Source: Tanypteryx hageni
Taxonomy: Eukaryota > Arthropoda > Insecta > Odonata > Petaluridae
Length of the DNA: 64,000 nt
Assembly (NCBI GenBank): GCA_028673005.1
Contig: CM054116.1
Location: 129,371,547-129,435,546 of the forward strand
Direction: 5' to 3'
Position 1 is the stretch's first letter. Each line of letters opens with the position of its first letter. This document shows, in pieces, positions 35,356 through 47,464 of the stretch. The notes beneath the pieces are model-generated. The model was not told where the DNA came from and made no database searches. It was given only the letters and a program-made list of their open reading frames with translations. Both the position numbers and the translations under genes were made by a program.

Positions 35356-35870
35356 TAAGTTTATAATTTTTATTGTCTTTTGCCTTTTCCTGCTTCCCCC
35401 CCTTTTTTATTGTGTGTCTCTAATTTTGAATTTTACGGTCAAGGAGTTAATTCTATTTAACACATAAATAACGATTTTCTCAACAATATATTGAAAACAG
35501 CATTTAAGTGCGCTCGGATCCCTTCACCAATGGAACTTTTATCTATGTTTTCTAAAATGTAATTTAATGAAAACACTTAAAAAACAATATTCTAATACAT
35601 TTTACGTATTATGAAGTTTCTAAGCATATGAGATTATTCTGACGTAAATAAAAATGTTCTCAACGATAGATGGAAAACAGCATTTATTGAATTAAGCACT
35701 ACCAAAAATGTTTATCGCCACATAATCTGTTACTCGCGGGGTAAAATTATACTCCTTTGCGAAGGTTCGTGATCAAAACTTCAAAGGTGTGGATTTGTAT
35801 AGCGGACAAACAAACAAATAAACAGGTTTATAGATTTGGATAATCCTTCAATAGGGAATTATGGAGCTAA

Positions 35871-36290
35871 TCTTATGGCTGAAAAATTCAAGAACAAGCA
35901 CCTAAAAATACTTGTCTCGGGTATCTCCAATAGTCACAAAAAGGTTATAAAAACCAGATGCGCATTTCAGCTAAAAACAGTCGTAATTAGTCGTAACTTG
36001 CCAAAAACAGATTCTGAAATAAAATTATTTTAGAATCTTTCATAAAAAATTGCACTTTTTAATTTTACGCCTTTCTTTAGAGATATATTATCAGAGTTTC
36101 CATTTTATTCAATTTATATGCGGATTAATTGTCATTAATGTGAAAGATTATTTATCAATGCCATTCATTTGTCCACTCATCTTCCATTTCTCTTTCGAAC
36201 ATTATGCAGGGCTTCTTCGTCGCCCTTCAATCTCTTTTCTTTTTATATCTCCTTTTTACGTCCCCATGCTATCTGTCCTTTCCACGCCTC
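35871..36290. other. AT-rich unannotated DNA
   Basis: A 65-codon frame (35836-36033) overlaps the repeat edge. Nothing was recognised. Confidence 0.35.
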
Positions 36291-36780
36291 TATTCGTTTG
36301 TCACTCTATCTCTCCCTCTTTCCCTCTCCTTATTTCTCTTTTTTTCTATCCATATCTTCTTTTTTATCTCTCACTCCGTCCCTCTCTCTCTCCCTCTCTC
36401 TCTCCCTCTCTCTCTCCCTCTCTCTCTCCCTCTCTCTCTCTCCCTCTCTCTCTCTCCCTCTCTCTCTCTCACTCTCTCTCTCTCCCTCTCTCTCCCTCTC
36501 TCCATCTCTCCCTGTTTTCCTCTCTTCTAGTTTCTCTTTTTTTTATCCCTATCTTCTTTTTTATCTCTCACTCCGTCCCCTCCGTCCCTCTCTCTCCCTA
36601 TCTCTCTTTCCCCCTTCATCTCCCTGTCTCTCTCCCTCTCTCTCGCTTTCTCTCTCTCCCCCTCTCCCTCTCTCTCCATCTCTTCCTCTTTCCCTCTCTT
36701 CTAATTTCTCTTTTTTCTATCCCATCTTTTTCATCTTTCACTCTGCCCCCTCCGTCCCTCTTTCTCCGTTTCTCCTGAAC
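36291..36780. repeat. (CT)n / CTCTCTCCCTC microsatellite
   Basis: Long CTCTCTCC runs at about 36380-36510 are followed by a partial duplicate of the block: TTTTTATCCCTATCTTCTTT at 36540 echoes the TTCTATCCATATCTTC word near 36345. Frames of 240 codons are low-complexity Ser/Leu/Pro. Confidence 0.85.
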
Positions 36781-38930
36781 CACAATCATCCATTCGTTTG
36801 GGTCGAAACGCCGCAAGAATCATATCTAGATGACAAGAGACATGAGAGGAAACGGCCAAGAAATAGGATTTTCATCGAATGTGAAAGATGAGGATGGCAT
36901 AATGGAAGAGTTCTGTTACGAACACAACGGACCCTCATCCGCGCCGTTAAAAATTATCGAGTCGGTCGATCCTTAGTTACGGAACGTGCTTTTTCCATCG
37001 CTCGCGTCGCATTACCCAGAGGATCAGCACGGTTATCTTTTTTGGCGTATTTTCGTTCATATAATTTCTCATACACACATATGTATGTACCATTAAATAT
37101 TTTCTATTATTATTATTATTGTTATACCTTTGTATTTCACAGCTTTTGAGCCGGTTATTTTAATGAGGTACGGGCTTTATTATTATTATTATAGTAAAAT
37201 TAAATACATTCTTAATTTAACTTATCCTTACTTGAGAAATCTATAGTTAAATATTTGGACGTTTACAACTAGCTACTCTTGCTAATAATTTTCTGGCAAG
37301 TGGACCTCTTAAAAAAGGCTCGGATATTAGGACGTACCTACCTATAGCGCCGTGGCCATGGACGCCCTCTAGCGCTTTGCCCCTCTGCTTCCTCCGCTCT
37401 TCCCCACCTCTCCCGGTCCTCGCTCCCCATCGATTTGACCCCTCCATATCCATCCCGCCCATCCGCCTCCGTCTCTCTTTGCCCGTCCGTAGTTTTTGCT
37501 TATCCCGCAGTTTGGGCGATGAGCTTCTATTTGGAAGATAGGTATGGTTCGATCGCGAACCAATCGGCGAATTTTATTACATTCCTTACCCCTTACCTCC
37601 AATACAAACTTCGATGCAATTGCATCGATATTATTAACACAAACTTCAATACAAGCGCAATTTTCTCATCGGTTTTGTTTTAGTTGCCAAAATCTTGCGT
37701 ATCTAGTGCGACGCATTTTTTTGCCTCAATACGTACGTCTTCTTAATTGATACTTAATATAAACCTGGCCCTTCTATAATACTGGCTCTTAACACTAAAA
37801 AGTTACAATATCACTCAGAGAAAAGTTGGAGGAATTTTGCTCTGGAGGAGGATGACTGAATTGGATCGGAATACGAGTTAAACACTAGTTAAAATTAGGT
37901 TAACATGAAACGGATTCACGCCACGCGGAGCAAATCTCCCGTGTTATAGGAGGGCTGAGTGTACATAATATACTTAATTCTCCAGCAAAACTAGGTCACT
38001 CATTTTAGTAGTGGTCTATTTTTGCACTTCACCAAAGCAGAAATGAGATTGTTTCTTTATAGCTGAAAAATCCAAATTAAGTTTAAGGACTATATTTTTT
38101 GACTTTCAAGAATTTTGATGGATTCGTTTTGGAACGCAGCTTAGACTGCTCTCAACCCCAGTTAGGCTTCCTTTTCAATTCGGTTGTTTAAAAAATTGTT
38201 TAAAAAACTTGTTTTATTTGCTCTTCCTTTCTTGTAGCTGCCCATATTAATCAAAAGGTAGCGTTGATACTATAATCTGAATTACAAAGTAAGACGTATA
38301 TCGATTCATATTGAGTCTTATAAAGGCGAGACAAACAAATTTCGCCTTAACTGTCCTAGAGGATGGGCGTGTCCTAATTATCCTGGGGACTGTCTTTGCG
38401 GTCCGTCTGACGTCCTCTTTAACAACTGCGTGGCGTTTATAACCGTTTACGGAATTACTCTCTCCTCCATCTACTTTTAATATTTTTCTTATCAGACCAG
38501 GATATTCTGCAATGCGGCCACCTCGCCATTCAATCGTGTCACTCCCATCCCACAAATTATTCTTCAATTTTGCTTTTTGCTCGCGCTATTCCCTATTCTC
38601 TTTTCCTTCTTCACGTTTTTCTTATCTTTCTTCCTTCCATTTGTCTCCTATCTCCCTTACACTTCTCCTTTTACTTGTCTCTCTCTCTATAATTTCTACA
38701 TTTCTCCCTCTCTCTCCATATCAGATTCTTATTTATAACAGTGCCTTTTTTCTTTTGCATGTAAAAATACGATAAGGTCCATAATTTTTAGCACCAGTTT
38801 AGATAAAAATGGCTTATTTTTATGAATATTTTAAATTTGATACATACATACATTGAAATTCTACCTTCCAGTAGGTTTTAGGTACAACCAAATGAATCTG
38901 TGTTTTCCAAAGCTTCTATCTTCAAGTTCT
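36781..38930. other. Unannotated DNA, several CT patches
   Basis: Pyrimidine-rich patches lie at about 37375-37500 and 38590-38720. GTTATAGGAGGGCTGAGTGTAC ending near 37966 is an inverted relative of the pogo-like terminus near 28220. Open frames at 37247-37602 (minus) and 38247-38567 (minus) match nothing known. Confidence 0.35.
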
Positions 38931-39410
38931 CAAACCCAATATTTTTACGCTGGTTTCCAAAGGAAACATAGCCTTATGAAATGGTTATGTCTGTGTGTGT
39001 GCCCCCACTAACAACTTTTGCATCAATGGACCGATTTTCATGAAACTTGGCCTGAGGCTCGTACTGCCAGGGCCCACCTCCGGGATATATTTTATTTGGC
39101 GAAGATTGAAATCCCGGGTTCGATTCCAGGAACGTTTTTTCCTATTTGTTTTACATAGGAAGTCTCAAATCTATCGCGCAGAGATGCTTTCATTGATACA
39201 TTAAAATATCTCAAAATTGTGAAATCGGAGCGAGGTTTGTATTGTTCTAAGGGGAAAAGAATGTAAATTCTAATTCTTATCACAGAATTTTGATAATTGA
39301 TCGTATTTTCTTGAATTTCTACTAAACATATAGTTTTGGCGTTTTAAATAGCATTTTATCGAATTGTTGCCATGGAGATGATTATTACCGAACTCGGCTT
39401 GAGCATAGAC
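38931..39410 (+). repeat. Dispersed repeat B, copy 2
   Basis: It is collinear with 10730-11145. GGACCGATTTTCATGAAACT is followed by GGCGAAGATTGAAATCCCGG, TTCGATTCCAGGAACG, and later GGAAGTCTCAAATC and GTTGCCATGGAGATG. The intact GGTTCGATTCC would serve as a pol III B box if an A box existed upstream. Confidence 0.7.
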
Positions 39411-39769
39411 GAGTGAAGAAATGGGTTTTTTTATTTTGCACTCGACTACCCTTCAGCAATGGGCAGTTGATTTATACCCATACATATTTCCGTATAAACA
39501 GTAACATTTATTAAATTCGTTTATTTAAAAAAATACATGCAGAATATAATGCCAGAAGGAGATTTTGAGATTGCTTTTAGTATTTTACTTCATTAATTTG
39601 TTTTCCAATTTTTCTCTATCATTGATCAACTATGAATTACAAATGAAATTTATGGTATGAGAATTCCTAGGAATGACTAACACACTGAAACATTTCTTGT
39701 CAATATAAGTAATCAATTCGGGATTTCAAGTTTGGAAAACCAGCCTGCATTAGTCCTGGTTTGGAGTTC
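39411..39769. other. AT-rich DNA 3' of a LINE relic
   Basis: Nothing was recognised; it may hold the decayed 3' untranslated tail of the adjacent LINE. Confidence 0.35.
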
Positions 39770-41515
39770 TTGTTTAATGCATCTAATATAACTTTCCTCT
39801 TCCTAACTCTTTCCCTCTTTCTAACATTCTTACTTTTATGACTTTTTCAATAGACCGTTTCCTTTTAAATATTGACTCACTCATTTCTTTTCTGTCTGTC
39901 CCTCATTACTTCAGTTAATATCCTCTCCTCTCCTACTATCTTCAAAACTTCCTCATTCGTTTTCCTCTCTGTCCAGCAAATTTTCTCTGGTCTACGCTAT
40001 ACCCAAATCTGAAACGCCTCTAATCTGCTCGCATCTTCTTTTATCTTTCTCATTGTCTTAGACCCATATAATGCCTCACTTCACATCAGAGTTTTCAATA
40101 GGCTCTTTTTAACGTCTTTATTCACACTTTCAATCAAAAATTCTCGTCGCGTAAATGCCTCCTTTGCTCTTTCTGTCCTTGTCCTGATCTCTTTCGTACT
40201 TCTTCCAACCTGCGACAGAATACTACCTAATACACCTGTTAGAGCCTTTCCCCATCCACTCTAACGTTGACTTGGGTATGTGCACTCTTGGAAAATCTCA
40301 TTACTTTAGTTTTATAATTATTAATTTTCATCCCGAAGACCTTTGCCATTTCATTTAATGAGCTAACTAACATCTGAATGTTCTTCCTAGCCGTTCCCAA
40401 TCTGATTCTCCCTCTGCTACCCTTATTTGCACTGTCTGGTTCATATACAGATTCCTGATTAAACGTCAATTTCTCCAATCCACCCCTAGTTTCCTCAACA
40501 CCTCCATCAACGTAGGCCGTAAAACTCTGTCAAAGGCCTTTTCGAAATCTACAAAGCACAGGAATACATCCTGGCTGTATTCAATATTTCTTTCTACCAA
40601 TGTCCTCATCACGCCTATGACATCTTTAGTGCCACGACCTTTCTGAAACCTGAAACCCTGGCAGTTATTAACTTTTCCTTCGAGCCTCCCGTTCAAATTT
40701 TTGAGAATACCTTTAGCTGTATGCGAAATTAAGCTGATTATTATATAATCCTGGCAATCGTTCGATTTATACATTTTATTCAAGGAATTAAAATTTATCT
40801 AGTGAAGTCTATTGGCCACTCTCCCTCTTCGTATATCTTACGGCGCAATTAATAAAATCTCTCTTTTCTTAATTTCTGTAACATTTCTACGGAGAGGTAA
40901 TCAATTCCTACTCCTTTCTTTGAGTTCATATCTCTGAGAGCCTTTCCAATCTCACTTTTCAATATTCCCTGCTCAACATTGTTGCTGTCTTCATTTTCCT
41001 CCCTCTCTACCTCAATAGATTCTTGCTTCAAATCTTTAGCGTTTAGCTCCTCAATATATTTTTTCCATCTATTCCTCACATCCTCTGGCTCAAATAACTA
41101 TTTGCCAATTTTGTCGTTAATTGTTGCCAGAGTATTTCCTTTCTTGTTTCCTGTTAACTTCTTCACTTTTCCATACAATAAGTCTATTCTGCATTTTTAT
41201 GTAGTTTCTTTTATCCTTTTCACCACAACTCTCGGTTTTGTTGTTTTCTTTCTAATTTTATAGTTTAACTCTATATATTCTTCTTCCATATTCCGTATTA
41301 ACCTCCTTCCACCTCCTCTTCCATCTTTTTAATCATCTCCTTTGTTACCCAGGGTTTCCTTATCTTCTTTGACGTTTTTTCTATCATTTCATTCGCGCCC
41401 TTTATGATGCTCGTTTTCATAGTCCCCAAGCTGTCCTCGACCGTTGTTTACCTAATTGCATTTTTAAGGCTTGCGTTACAGCCTCCTGATAATTTTTCCT
41501 CTTTCTTCCCTTGAG
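39770..41515 (-). pseudogene. Non-LTR retrotransposon (LINE) relic, linker, RT and C-terminal tail
   Basis: The relic belongs to the apurinic-endonuclease LINE type often annotated in arthropods as endonuclease-reverse transcriptase or craniofacial development protein 2-like. Reading leftward: a linker with KTSKKIRKPWVTKEMIKKM, then DVRNRWKKYIEELNAKD, MNSKKGVGIDYLSVEML, an RT core with CQDYIIISLISHTAKGILK, GRGTKDVIGVMRTLVERN and FLCFVDFEKAFDRV (first catalytic Asp). The next block, which should hold FADD with the other two catalytic Asps, is missing: GVDWRN runs to a frameshift and resumes near SLNEMAKVFGMKINNYKTK. The tail with SEALYGSKTM-, RLEAFQIWV and GEERILTEVMRDR reaches about 39780. 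Multiple stops and frameshifts; the endonuclease is absent. Dead copy, 5'-truncated. Confidence 0.88.
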
Positions 41516-41945
41516 CACTTCTAAAACTCATTTCTTTTGAATCTGATACATCTTGGTTTTTTGAACTATTGTAGGTATGCGAAATCATTGTTGCCTTTAA
41601 TCTATACCCCCAAATTAAATCGCTATTAATTACAATATTTTGAGCCTAATGCCTTGAGTAAGGCTTGTGTAAGTTGACTGGTGTTTACTTACTTACACAT
41701 TTACCATGGCATTTGAAGTAAATCTCCAACTTAACGTAGCAATTTCTTACTTTATATACCCACAAGATGGCATACTTAGATCAAAATATCCCAATTGTTT
41801 ATAATTTTTACTCTATTCACATTTGGTTTGATTGAATACACCGAACCCCGGTGATAACGCCATCTGTTATTCCGCAGATTTCGGATATACTGCTGGTAAT
41901 GGCTTCTCTACGTTTCCTGGAAATAAAGTCCGGTCGTAAATACGA
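41516..41945. other. Unannotated DNA
   Basis: Nothing was recognised beyond AT-rich sequence. Confidence 0.35.
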
Positions 41946-42033
41946 TCCTGCTCTCGGTTATATCGCGATTGTCTTATAACGCGGGTCGCAGCTCCTCTCC
42001 CAAAACTCGCGTTATAACCGAGGGATACAATAA
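41946..42033. mobile_element. Tiny pogo-like fold-back remnant
   Basis: CTCTCGGTTATATCGCGA near 41954 is the near-complement of CTCGCGTTATAACCGAGGGA near 42009, with a second TTATAACGCGGG between them. TCGGTTATAACGCG-type ends are characteristic of pogo/Tigger elements. It looks like two termini brought together by deletion. Confidence 0.5.
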
Positions 42034-43079
42034 GTACAATATTTGCGAAATTTCATGATTATAAAAAGTGAAAACGTGCCCAATATGCAATGAATCCATT
42101 CAAAAGAGTAAAATATCCAGGTTATCATTAACTCGCAACAAAATACATTCACCAAAAATCAAGCTTGTGAGCGCCAGTGCAACCGCCGCTAGCACACTAG
42201 CATCTCGCAATCCCTCTTCCCTCGTCAGCCCCGCTTCACTCTCCCACCGCCCATCTCAATCCATCGCTCTCACTCACTCTCTCATTTCTCATCCAAATAT
42301 TTTTCGTATAATCAAACCTCCTTTCTTGCGATGTAAATCTGGCGCTGCAAGTAAATTATAAATATTAAAAAATTTAGTAAAATCTTACAATTGAATGAAC
42401 AATCTATCCATTATTACTCATGCAGAGAAAAGTTCTACACACAGACCTTTGAGAACGATTTCGGTATCTTAATTATTAGCATTAATTAAATATTAATTTT
42501 TGTTTAAATATTAATTAATTGCTTTTTGGGTTTTCATTACCTTGTTGAATGAACCTAAAAAATCACGAACTCTTAACTCTCTGTTAGTTCTTTCGCCTAA
42601 AGAAACCCCTCCGGGGTCAAATCGTTCCCACGTCAGGTTAAGTGAATAAATACTAATTTTGGGAATTCTTAAAATACAGCGATCTCAAAATGTAAAATAC
42701 ATGCAATGAGAAATATTTATCACTGTGTATCGCAGTTTACCATATACAATGTGTTGAAAATTTGAAAAATGAAAAATCTACCAATAATTAAGAATGACAC
42801 TATTTTTAATACGAACATTATAAGAATTATATGAATTTTTAACTAAACGTCTTCCTGAGAGTTAAATCGAAATAAACATTTACTATCATCAACGAATTTT
42901 TAGTTTCGTCACCTCAATGGTTTGATATTAAGAGAATTCTCTGTTGTGCCTCATTGGGACGTTTAAAGTGGTCAAGTTTACTTTTTAGACCCCATTAAGA
43001 AATTCTATAATTTTAAAAACATATTTGTTTGATAGTTAAGTTAGTTGAGGAAATCATCCGATCGGCTAATAGAAGAACT
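42034..43079. other. AT-rich unannotated DNA
   Basis: A 97-codon frame (42068-42361) is Ser/Ala-rich and unrecognised. It begins CPICN, a cysteine pair, but no zinc-binding continuation follows. The rest is AT-rich. Confidence 0.35.
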
Positions 43080-45200
43080 GAGATAGATTATCGTTCAACT
43101 ACAGAATTATTATCATTCTCTCCGTTGGAATTTATGTTTGGGTATATGCTACAATGCATATGATATGCTTCTGATGCAGAAATACATGCCTATTATAGAT
43201 TATGAGGAAGAAGAACAATGCAATCTATGAACAAATAAGCGGCATTTATGATAAATAAGAAGCTATAAAAATAAAGTGCATAATAATGCGAGCCTGGAAT
43301 AGCATTGCCGGAGAAGTATAAGAAGGAAGTCGTATAAAATTCAGATAGGGAAGAAGAAATCAAAGAGAAAAGGCGGTAGAATTTTATATGCAAAACAATC
43401 TTGTGACAGCTGAAACATAGTTCTAGAATCACGAAAGTAGTTCGTAGACGTGAAATTGTGTAAGTGACCGAATGAGACATCAGATAGACTACATTTTAGG
43501 TAAACAGAAATTTATAAACTCCACAAAATGCGGAAAAAACTCTTTCATTAGCGTATATCGACTAGGATCACAATTTGATTGTGGCTGATATACACTTCAA
43601 GTTGAATAGGATAAAGAAAACCAAAGGTATTAATGGAAAAAAGGATCATAGAAAAGTTGATGGAAAAGAAGTACATATATTATCTTCGCAAAAATAAAAA
43701 TTAAATTAGGGACCATTAGTTTTTCAGACAATAACATAGAAAAGAATAGGATACAGACAAAGAAAGTTACAAAAAAGTTGCAGAAAAGAAATTTGGGAAG
43801 AAAAAAGTTCAAAAAATAAGAAAATCATGGCAGAGAGACGTATGTGGAAGAATATTGACAGTGAAAAGGGGAGCAAATAGATAAGAAGCAATTACAGATG
43901 ATTAAAACAAAGAGTTACGAAGATTAGCATGCTTGGTCAGCGGCGGATTTAGGGGGGTCGCACTTGGCGCGCGTCAGGGGCCCCGTGTTCTATGGTGGTG
44001 CTTCTGAACTTGGGTTACGCGGAACCCTAGAGTTCCGCGAAAGATTGAGGCTCCGTGTGGATCCGCAAAAATTGGGGGAAAAGGAAAGATTTCCCTACGA
44101 CTCAGTTACCCTAAATCTTGAATTTCTCCCTTTCTCGAAGTAAGGGGCCCCGATGAAATTTTCGTGTATATAATCTCAAAAATATTAAATGCTTCAATTA
44201 ACTAATCAGTGGAACCTCTCTACGATTTCATGGGAAAACGATCGTTAAGAGGATTAGATTGTAGGGCCCTCGACTGCTTAGCGCCAGGGGCCCCCAAATG
44301 TTTAGCGCTATTGGCCCTAGGAGGCGTAAATCCGTCAATGTGCTTGGTCAAACATAATTAGTTAAATAAAAACTTTAAATAAATAGAAATTTTCTAGAAG
44401 ATTTGGATATATAATCTTATGTATGACTGAGATAGAGAAATAGAATGCAAGGAATGTAGAAGGATGCGAAATAGAATATAAAAATGGAAGAGCTGTAACC
44501 GGTGAATGCGTAGTAAAAATAGCCCTTATATTTTAAATCATAGGAAGCATAAGGAATACGTGCCTTGGCGAATTTTTTCGACATGATTTACAATACTAGC
44601 GAATGACCGCAGGAGTTTCTATGTATAACAATGTTACCTTTTCAAAAGAAGAATGATGCCTCAAGCTGTAATGAATACAGAACAATCATCGTGATATCTC
44701 ATGTATAGAAAGTTATGATAAGAAGGCTGGAAAAAATCAGGAGTATTATTAGGAGAGGGACAGTTTATATTCAGGAAGAGAAAAATAACAAGAGTCGCGC
44801 TAGGAGCAATGAGTATTAGCAATCATGAAAAGAGGGTAACACTATAATCAGGATGTATATGTTTGCTTCATAGATTGGGAAAGACATTCGATGCAATAGA
44901 TTTGACAAAATCAATGCAGATATTGAAAGAAATTAGGGTATATTGAAAGTATATAAGATTTGTTAGAAGCTTGCACATGAAGCAGAGAATAAAATAATAA
45001 ATAATAATAAATGGAGAAACAAAATAAATTTTATAGGAAAAAGTCTTAAGATAATGCTGCAGCTTGTCTCCATTGATATTTTACATGTTCACGGAAAAGC
45101 TAATAAAAGAAGACTTCGAGCAAATTGAAAGGCCGAAGATAGGAAAATAAAGGATAAAAATAATAGTATGTAGGTAATCAAGTAAATAAAAGCACACGTT
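43080..45200 (+). pseudogene. LINE relic (endonuclease to RT), plus strand, split by a MITE
   Basis: This is a second, more decayed copy of the same LINE type as at 39770-41515, in the opposite orientation. The endonuclease end is visible as REKAVEFYMQNNLVTAET and MRHQIDYILGKQKF (about 43370-43510), the QIDYIL block being typical of this clade. The linker region (MWKNIDSEKGS, about 43840) is interrupted by a hAT MITE at 43938-44340. The RT follows with SSCNEYRTIIVISHV (about 44660), VCFIDWER (about 44865, first catalytic Asp), and CSLSPLIFYMFTEKLIKE (about 45065). The YADD block should come next but is replaced by a stop (IIVCR-stop). Stops occur in every frame, so it is long dead. Confidence 0.85.
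43938..44340. mobile_element. hAT MITE, 403 bp, perfect target duplication
   Basis: It starts CAGCGGCGGATTTAGG and ends CGTAAATCCGTCAATG, inverted with matching GGATTTA cores. TGCTTGGT lies immediately on both sides (43930-43937 and 44341-44348), identical at 8 of 8. It sits inside the LINE relic. No coding capacity; interior GGGGCCCC-rich words suggest relation to the MITE at 1534-1689. Confidence 0.93.
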
Positions 45201-47464
45201 GCTCGAAGTTCATCTGGGATAAAAATGAAAGATATGAGGTGCATAATCCTGCTGAAGGTTTAGGAGGATACTATGAAAAATCGCCTCGATGCTGCCATTT
45301 ATACGCCGAGCATTTTTCTTGCTACTCAGTCGTCTACGGAAGACCAACATAGGGTTAATATTACTGAAATATATGACATTGAATTGCCTTCTTAAAATTC
45401 AAGTCGAATATTCAATAACTAATTAAAAGCAATGCAAAAGCATGTACCAAGTAACTTTTATTCATTTCTAATTGAATGTCGCAAAATAATTAATATCTTC
45501 AGATCCACTTGGAAACCAATACCACTGAAAAAATTCCCATTCATTTAATGAACTGGTCTTCAAGAGAGTAGTTACGTAATTGTGTCTTTGTAAAAAGTGA
45601 GGTAAAACAATTGAAACGAGACACCAGTAAAAAGAGGACTTTAAGGAGCCTCAAATCCGCGTAATAGAAAAAGAGAACAACTCTTTCTTCTTATCTTTCT
45701 CTCTCTCTTGTCTGGGAAAGGCGACTGGAACACCTTTAAAACCACTCTTTGACCTCTTATTGCAACGGTCTCGAGAAATTCCCCCAGGCCCGAGCCCACC
45801 ACATCTTCGCCGCATTTCTCCCACCCCAACTACACTCTACCGTCGATCCATCTCGCACTTCTCGCCATCTCCAAACTTTTCTTTAAGGGAAATAAGCCAT
45901 AATTGCTCTGCTCTAGTACAGCCTTCAAATTGGAGCAGATACAAGCAATTTCTTGGATCATTCAATCGAAGAAACTGAACTGAAGTTACCTTGGCCTAGC
46001 GTCACAAAATGGTTCCAGTAAATTGCAATGGCCTGAGCAATACAGGAATTTTAAAGACTCGATCGACAGAGATAGAGAGGGGACTTCAGAGTAAAAATGA
46101 ACAGATAAACAGAAAGATGAGGGAGGCTGAACCTAAAATATTTTGCTGGAAGCTGATACGCAAATTCATTCACCGTATGTTGCTTTATTTTAAGAATAAG
46201 GCGTAATTGTAAGCGGAGAAAAGGTTTCTTAGTTTTCAGGTTAACAATGTTTTACACATTATACGACTTAAGTAATGCTTATTTTTTGCTCATCATTTAA
46301 ATTTCTTAATTTTATTTTGGAAACTAGAACTCTGAGGTTTATTAAATTTTTTAAACTGGCATTTTCATTAGTAATGCATTTTTATATTTTTACTTATATT
46401 TTTTATTGTTTTCCTAGTATTAAAAATATTTGCTTTTAAATTTAAAAGTTTTGTAATTATTAATCCCAAGTTCTACATCTTAAGCAATTATGTATTAAAT
46501 GCAATATATTTTTTACCTCTTTAGAAAAGCATATGAAAAGCAAAGCGCCATCTACTGATTTAAATAATTAGAAATATATTTAAAATTATCAGTAAAACTT
46601 ATTTGTGGGTTATTATGTGATTTTTCTTTGTTAATTTCTAATTTTAATTTGAATATAGTAGAAAAGTAGAAAAACTTGGAAACAAGTCTTAGACAAAATG
46701 TTAATGCGTGAATCAATTAAGTTGCATCAAATTAGCAGAATATGTCAACTAATTAATAATAAAAATCATCAACTAAAAAAATGCGACATGCATTATAGAC
46801 ATCTTCCATTGTGACCATGTTCTTCATAAGTAACATACACCTCCGAAGGTAAAGGAATTGATAGAATTTCGGAATCGATGTGTCAGTTAAAACCTTTGTC
46901 GAGTTCTGTCTTCTTTCGTGAACCATGTACTCACGGAAAATTTCTTACAATTTGTTTATCCTCTAAATTTTGGTATCTGCGATCTTGCAGTAAATATTTA
47001 ATTATGTTTAATTCAACATCAATCCTAACTCACATTCTATAATGGTTGATCAGGAGGGAGTATAACTCTAATGTATGCAGAATGAGGATAAATGAGTTTT
47101 TATTAATGTAGTTAAAGTTATAAAAACAGAAATACGTTTAGGAATGAGCAGTTAACGTATCAAGAAATTATAAGACAATTTGAAAAGTAAGGACGCTATT
47201 ATTCAGTGAAAACAGACTAAGTGCTATATTAGTGGGTATTAACGAGGAGAGGGAATGAAGACAAGAGGAAAGGGAAAAATGCGTTGTTTTTTAGAGGAGT
47301 TGGAATAATTGGGAGAAAATTGGGTTTTTGAGATGCGTTGAACAACGAAATGTTGCAGGATTGGAAAATGGGACCCTTAAGATAGTTTTCGTTTCCTAGA
47401 ATAAAGTTATCCTAAAGATAGAAAGTGTTTACGTTGGACAATATAACTAAGAAATTCTTTCCGC
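45201..47464. other. Unannotated DNA
   Basis: 45640-45890 has a mixed GC-richer composition with 60-70-codon frames on both strands that I do not recognise. 46250-47460 is strongly AT-rich. No element ends were identified. Confidence 0.4.

Larger units (their letters stand above)
34646..35461 (+). mobile_element. Unassigned 816-bp element P1 with hammerhead-like motif and hairpin array
   Basis: The perfect 10-mer ACATAAATAA flanks the element (34636-34645 and 35462-35471). The sequence outside continues a duplicated host repeat, so the boundaries are well supported. Ends are loosely inverted: AATTTAACTCTTGTAAAAT at the left against ATTTTACGGTCAAGGAG then TTAATT at the right. In order it contains a pyrimidine-rich block with CATAAACACATAAATACC, a hammerhead-like motif about 235 bp in, and five hairpin modules. 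It has no credible open frame. A diverged relative is at 49364-50171. Long inverted ends plus a 9-10-bp duplication would fit a Mutator-like element, while the hammerhead-like motif is more typical of Penelope-like retroelements; neither is proven. Confidence 0.7.
34336..35870 (+). repeat. CCGGCGTTGCCCGGG-type dispersed repeat, duplicated and interrupted
   Basis: The left edge is ACTAGCCGGAGTACCCGGCG then TTGCCCGGGACC, a word widespread in animal genomes; its class is not settled for me. A 170-180-bp block (GCGCTCGGAYCCCTTC through GACRTAAATAA) occurs at about 34488 and again at about 35508, so the host repeat is internally duplicated. The first unit is split by the element at 34646-35461. 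The right edge is near GCGGACAAACAAACAAATAA (about 35800). A related edge, inverted, lies at 56845-56885. Confidence 0.6.

Noticed and set aside
36050..36891. Two frames of about 240 codons
   Set aside because: Both run through the (CT)n tract and differ only by frame; no conserved domain.
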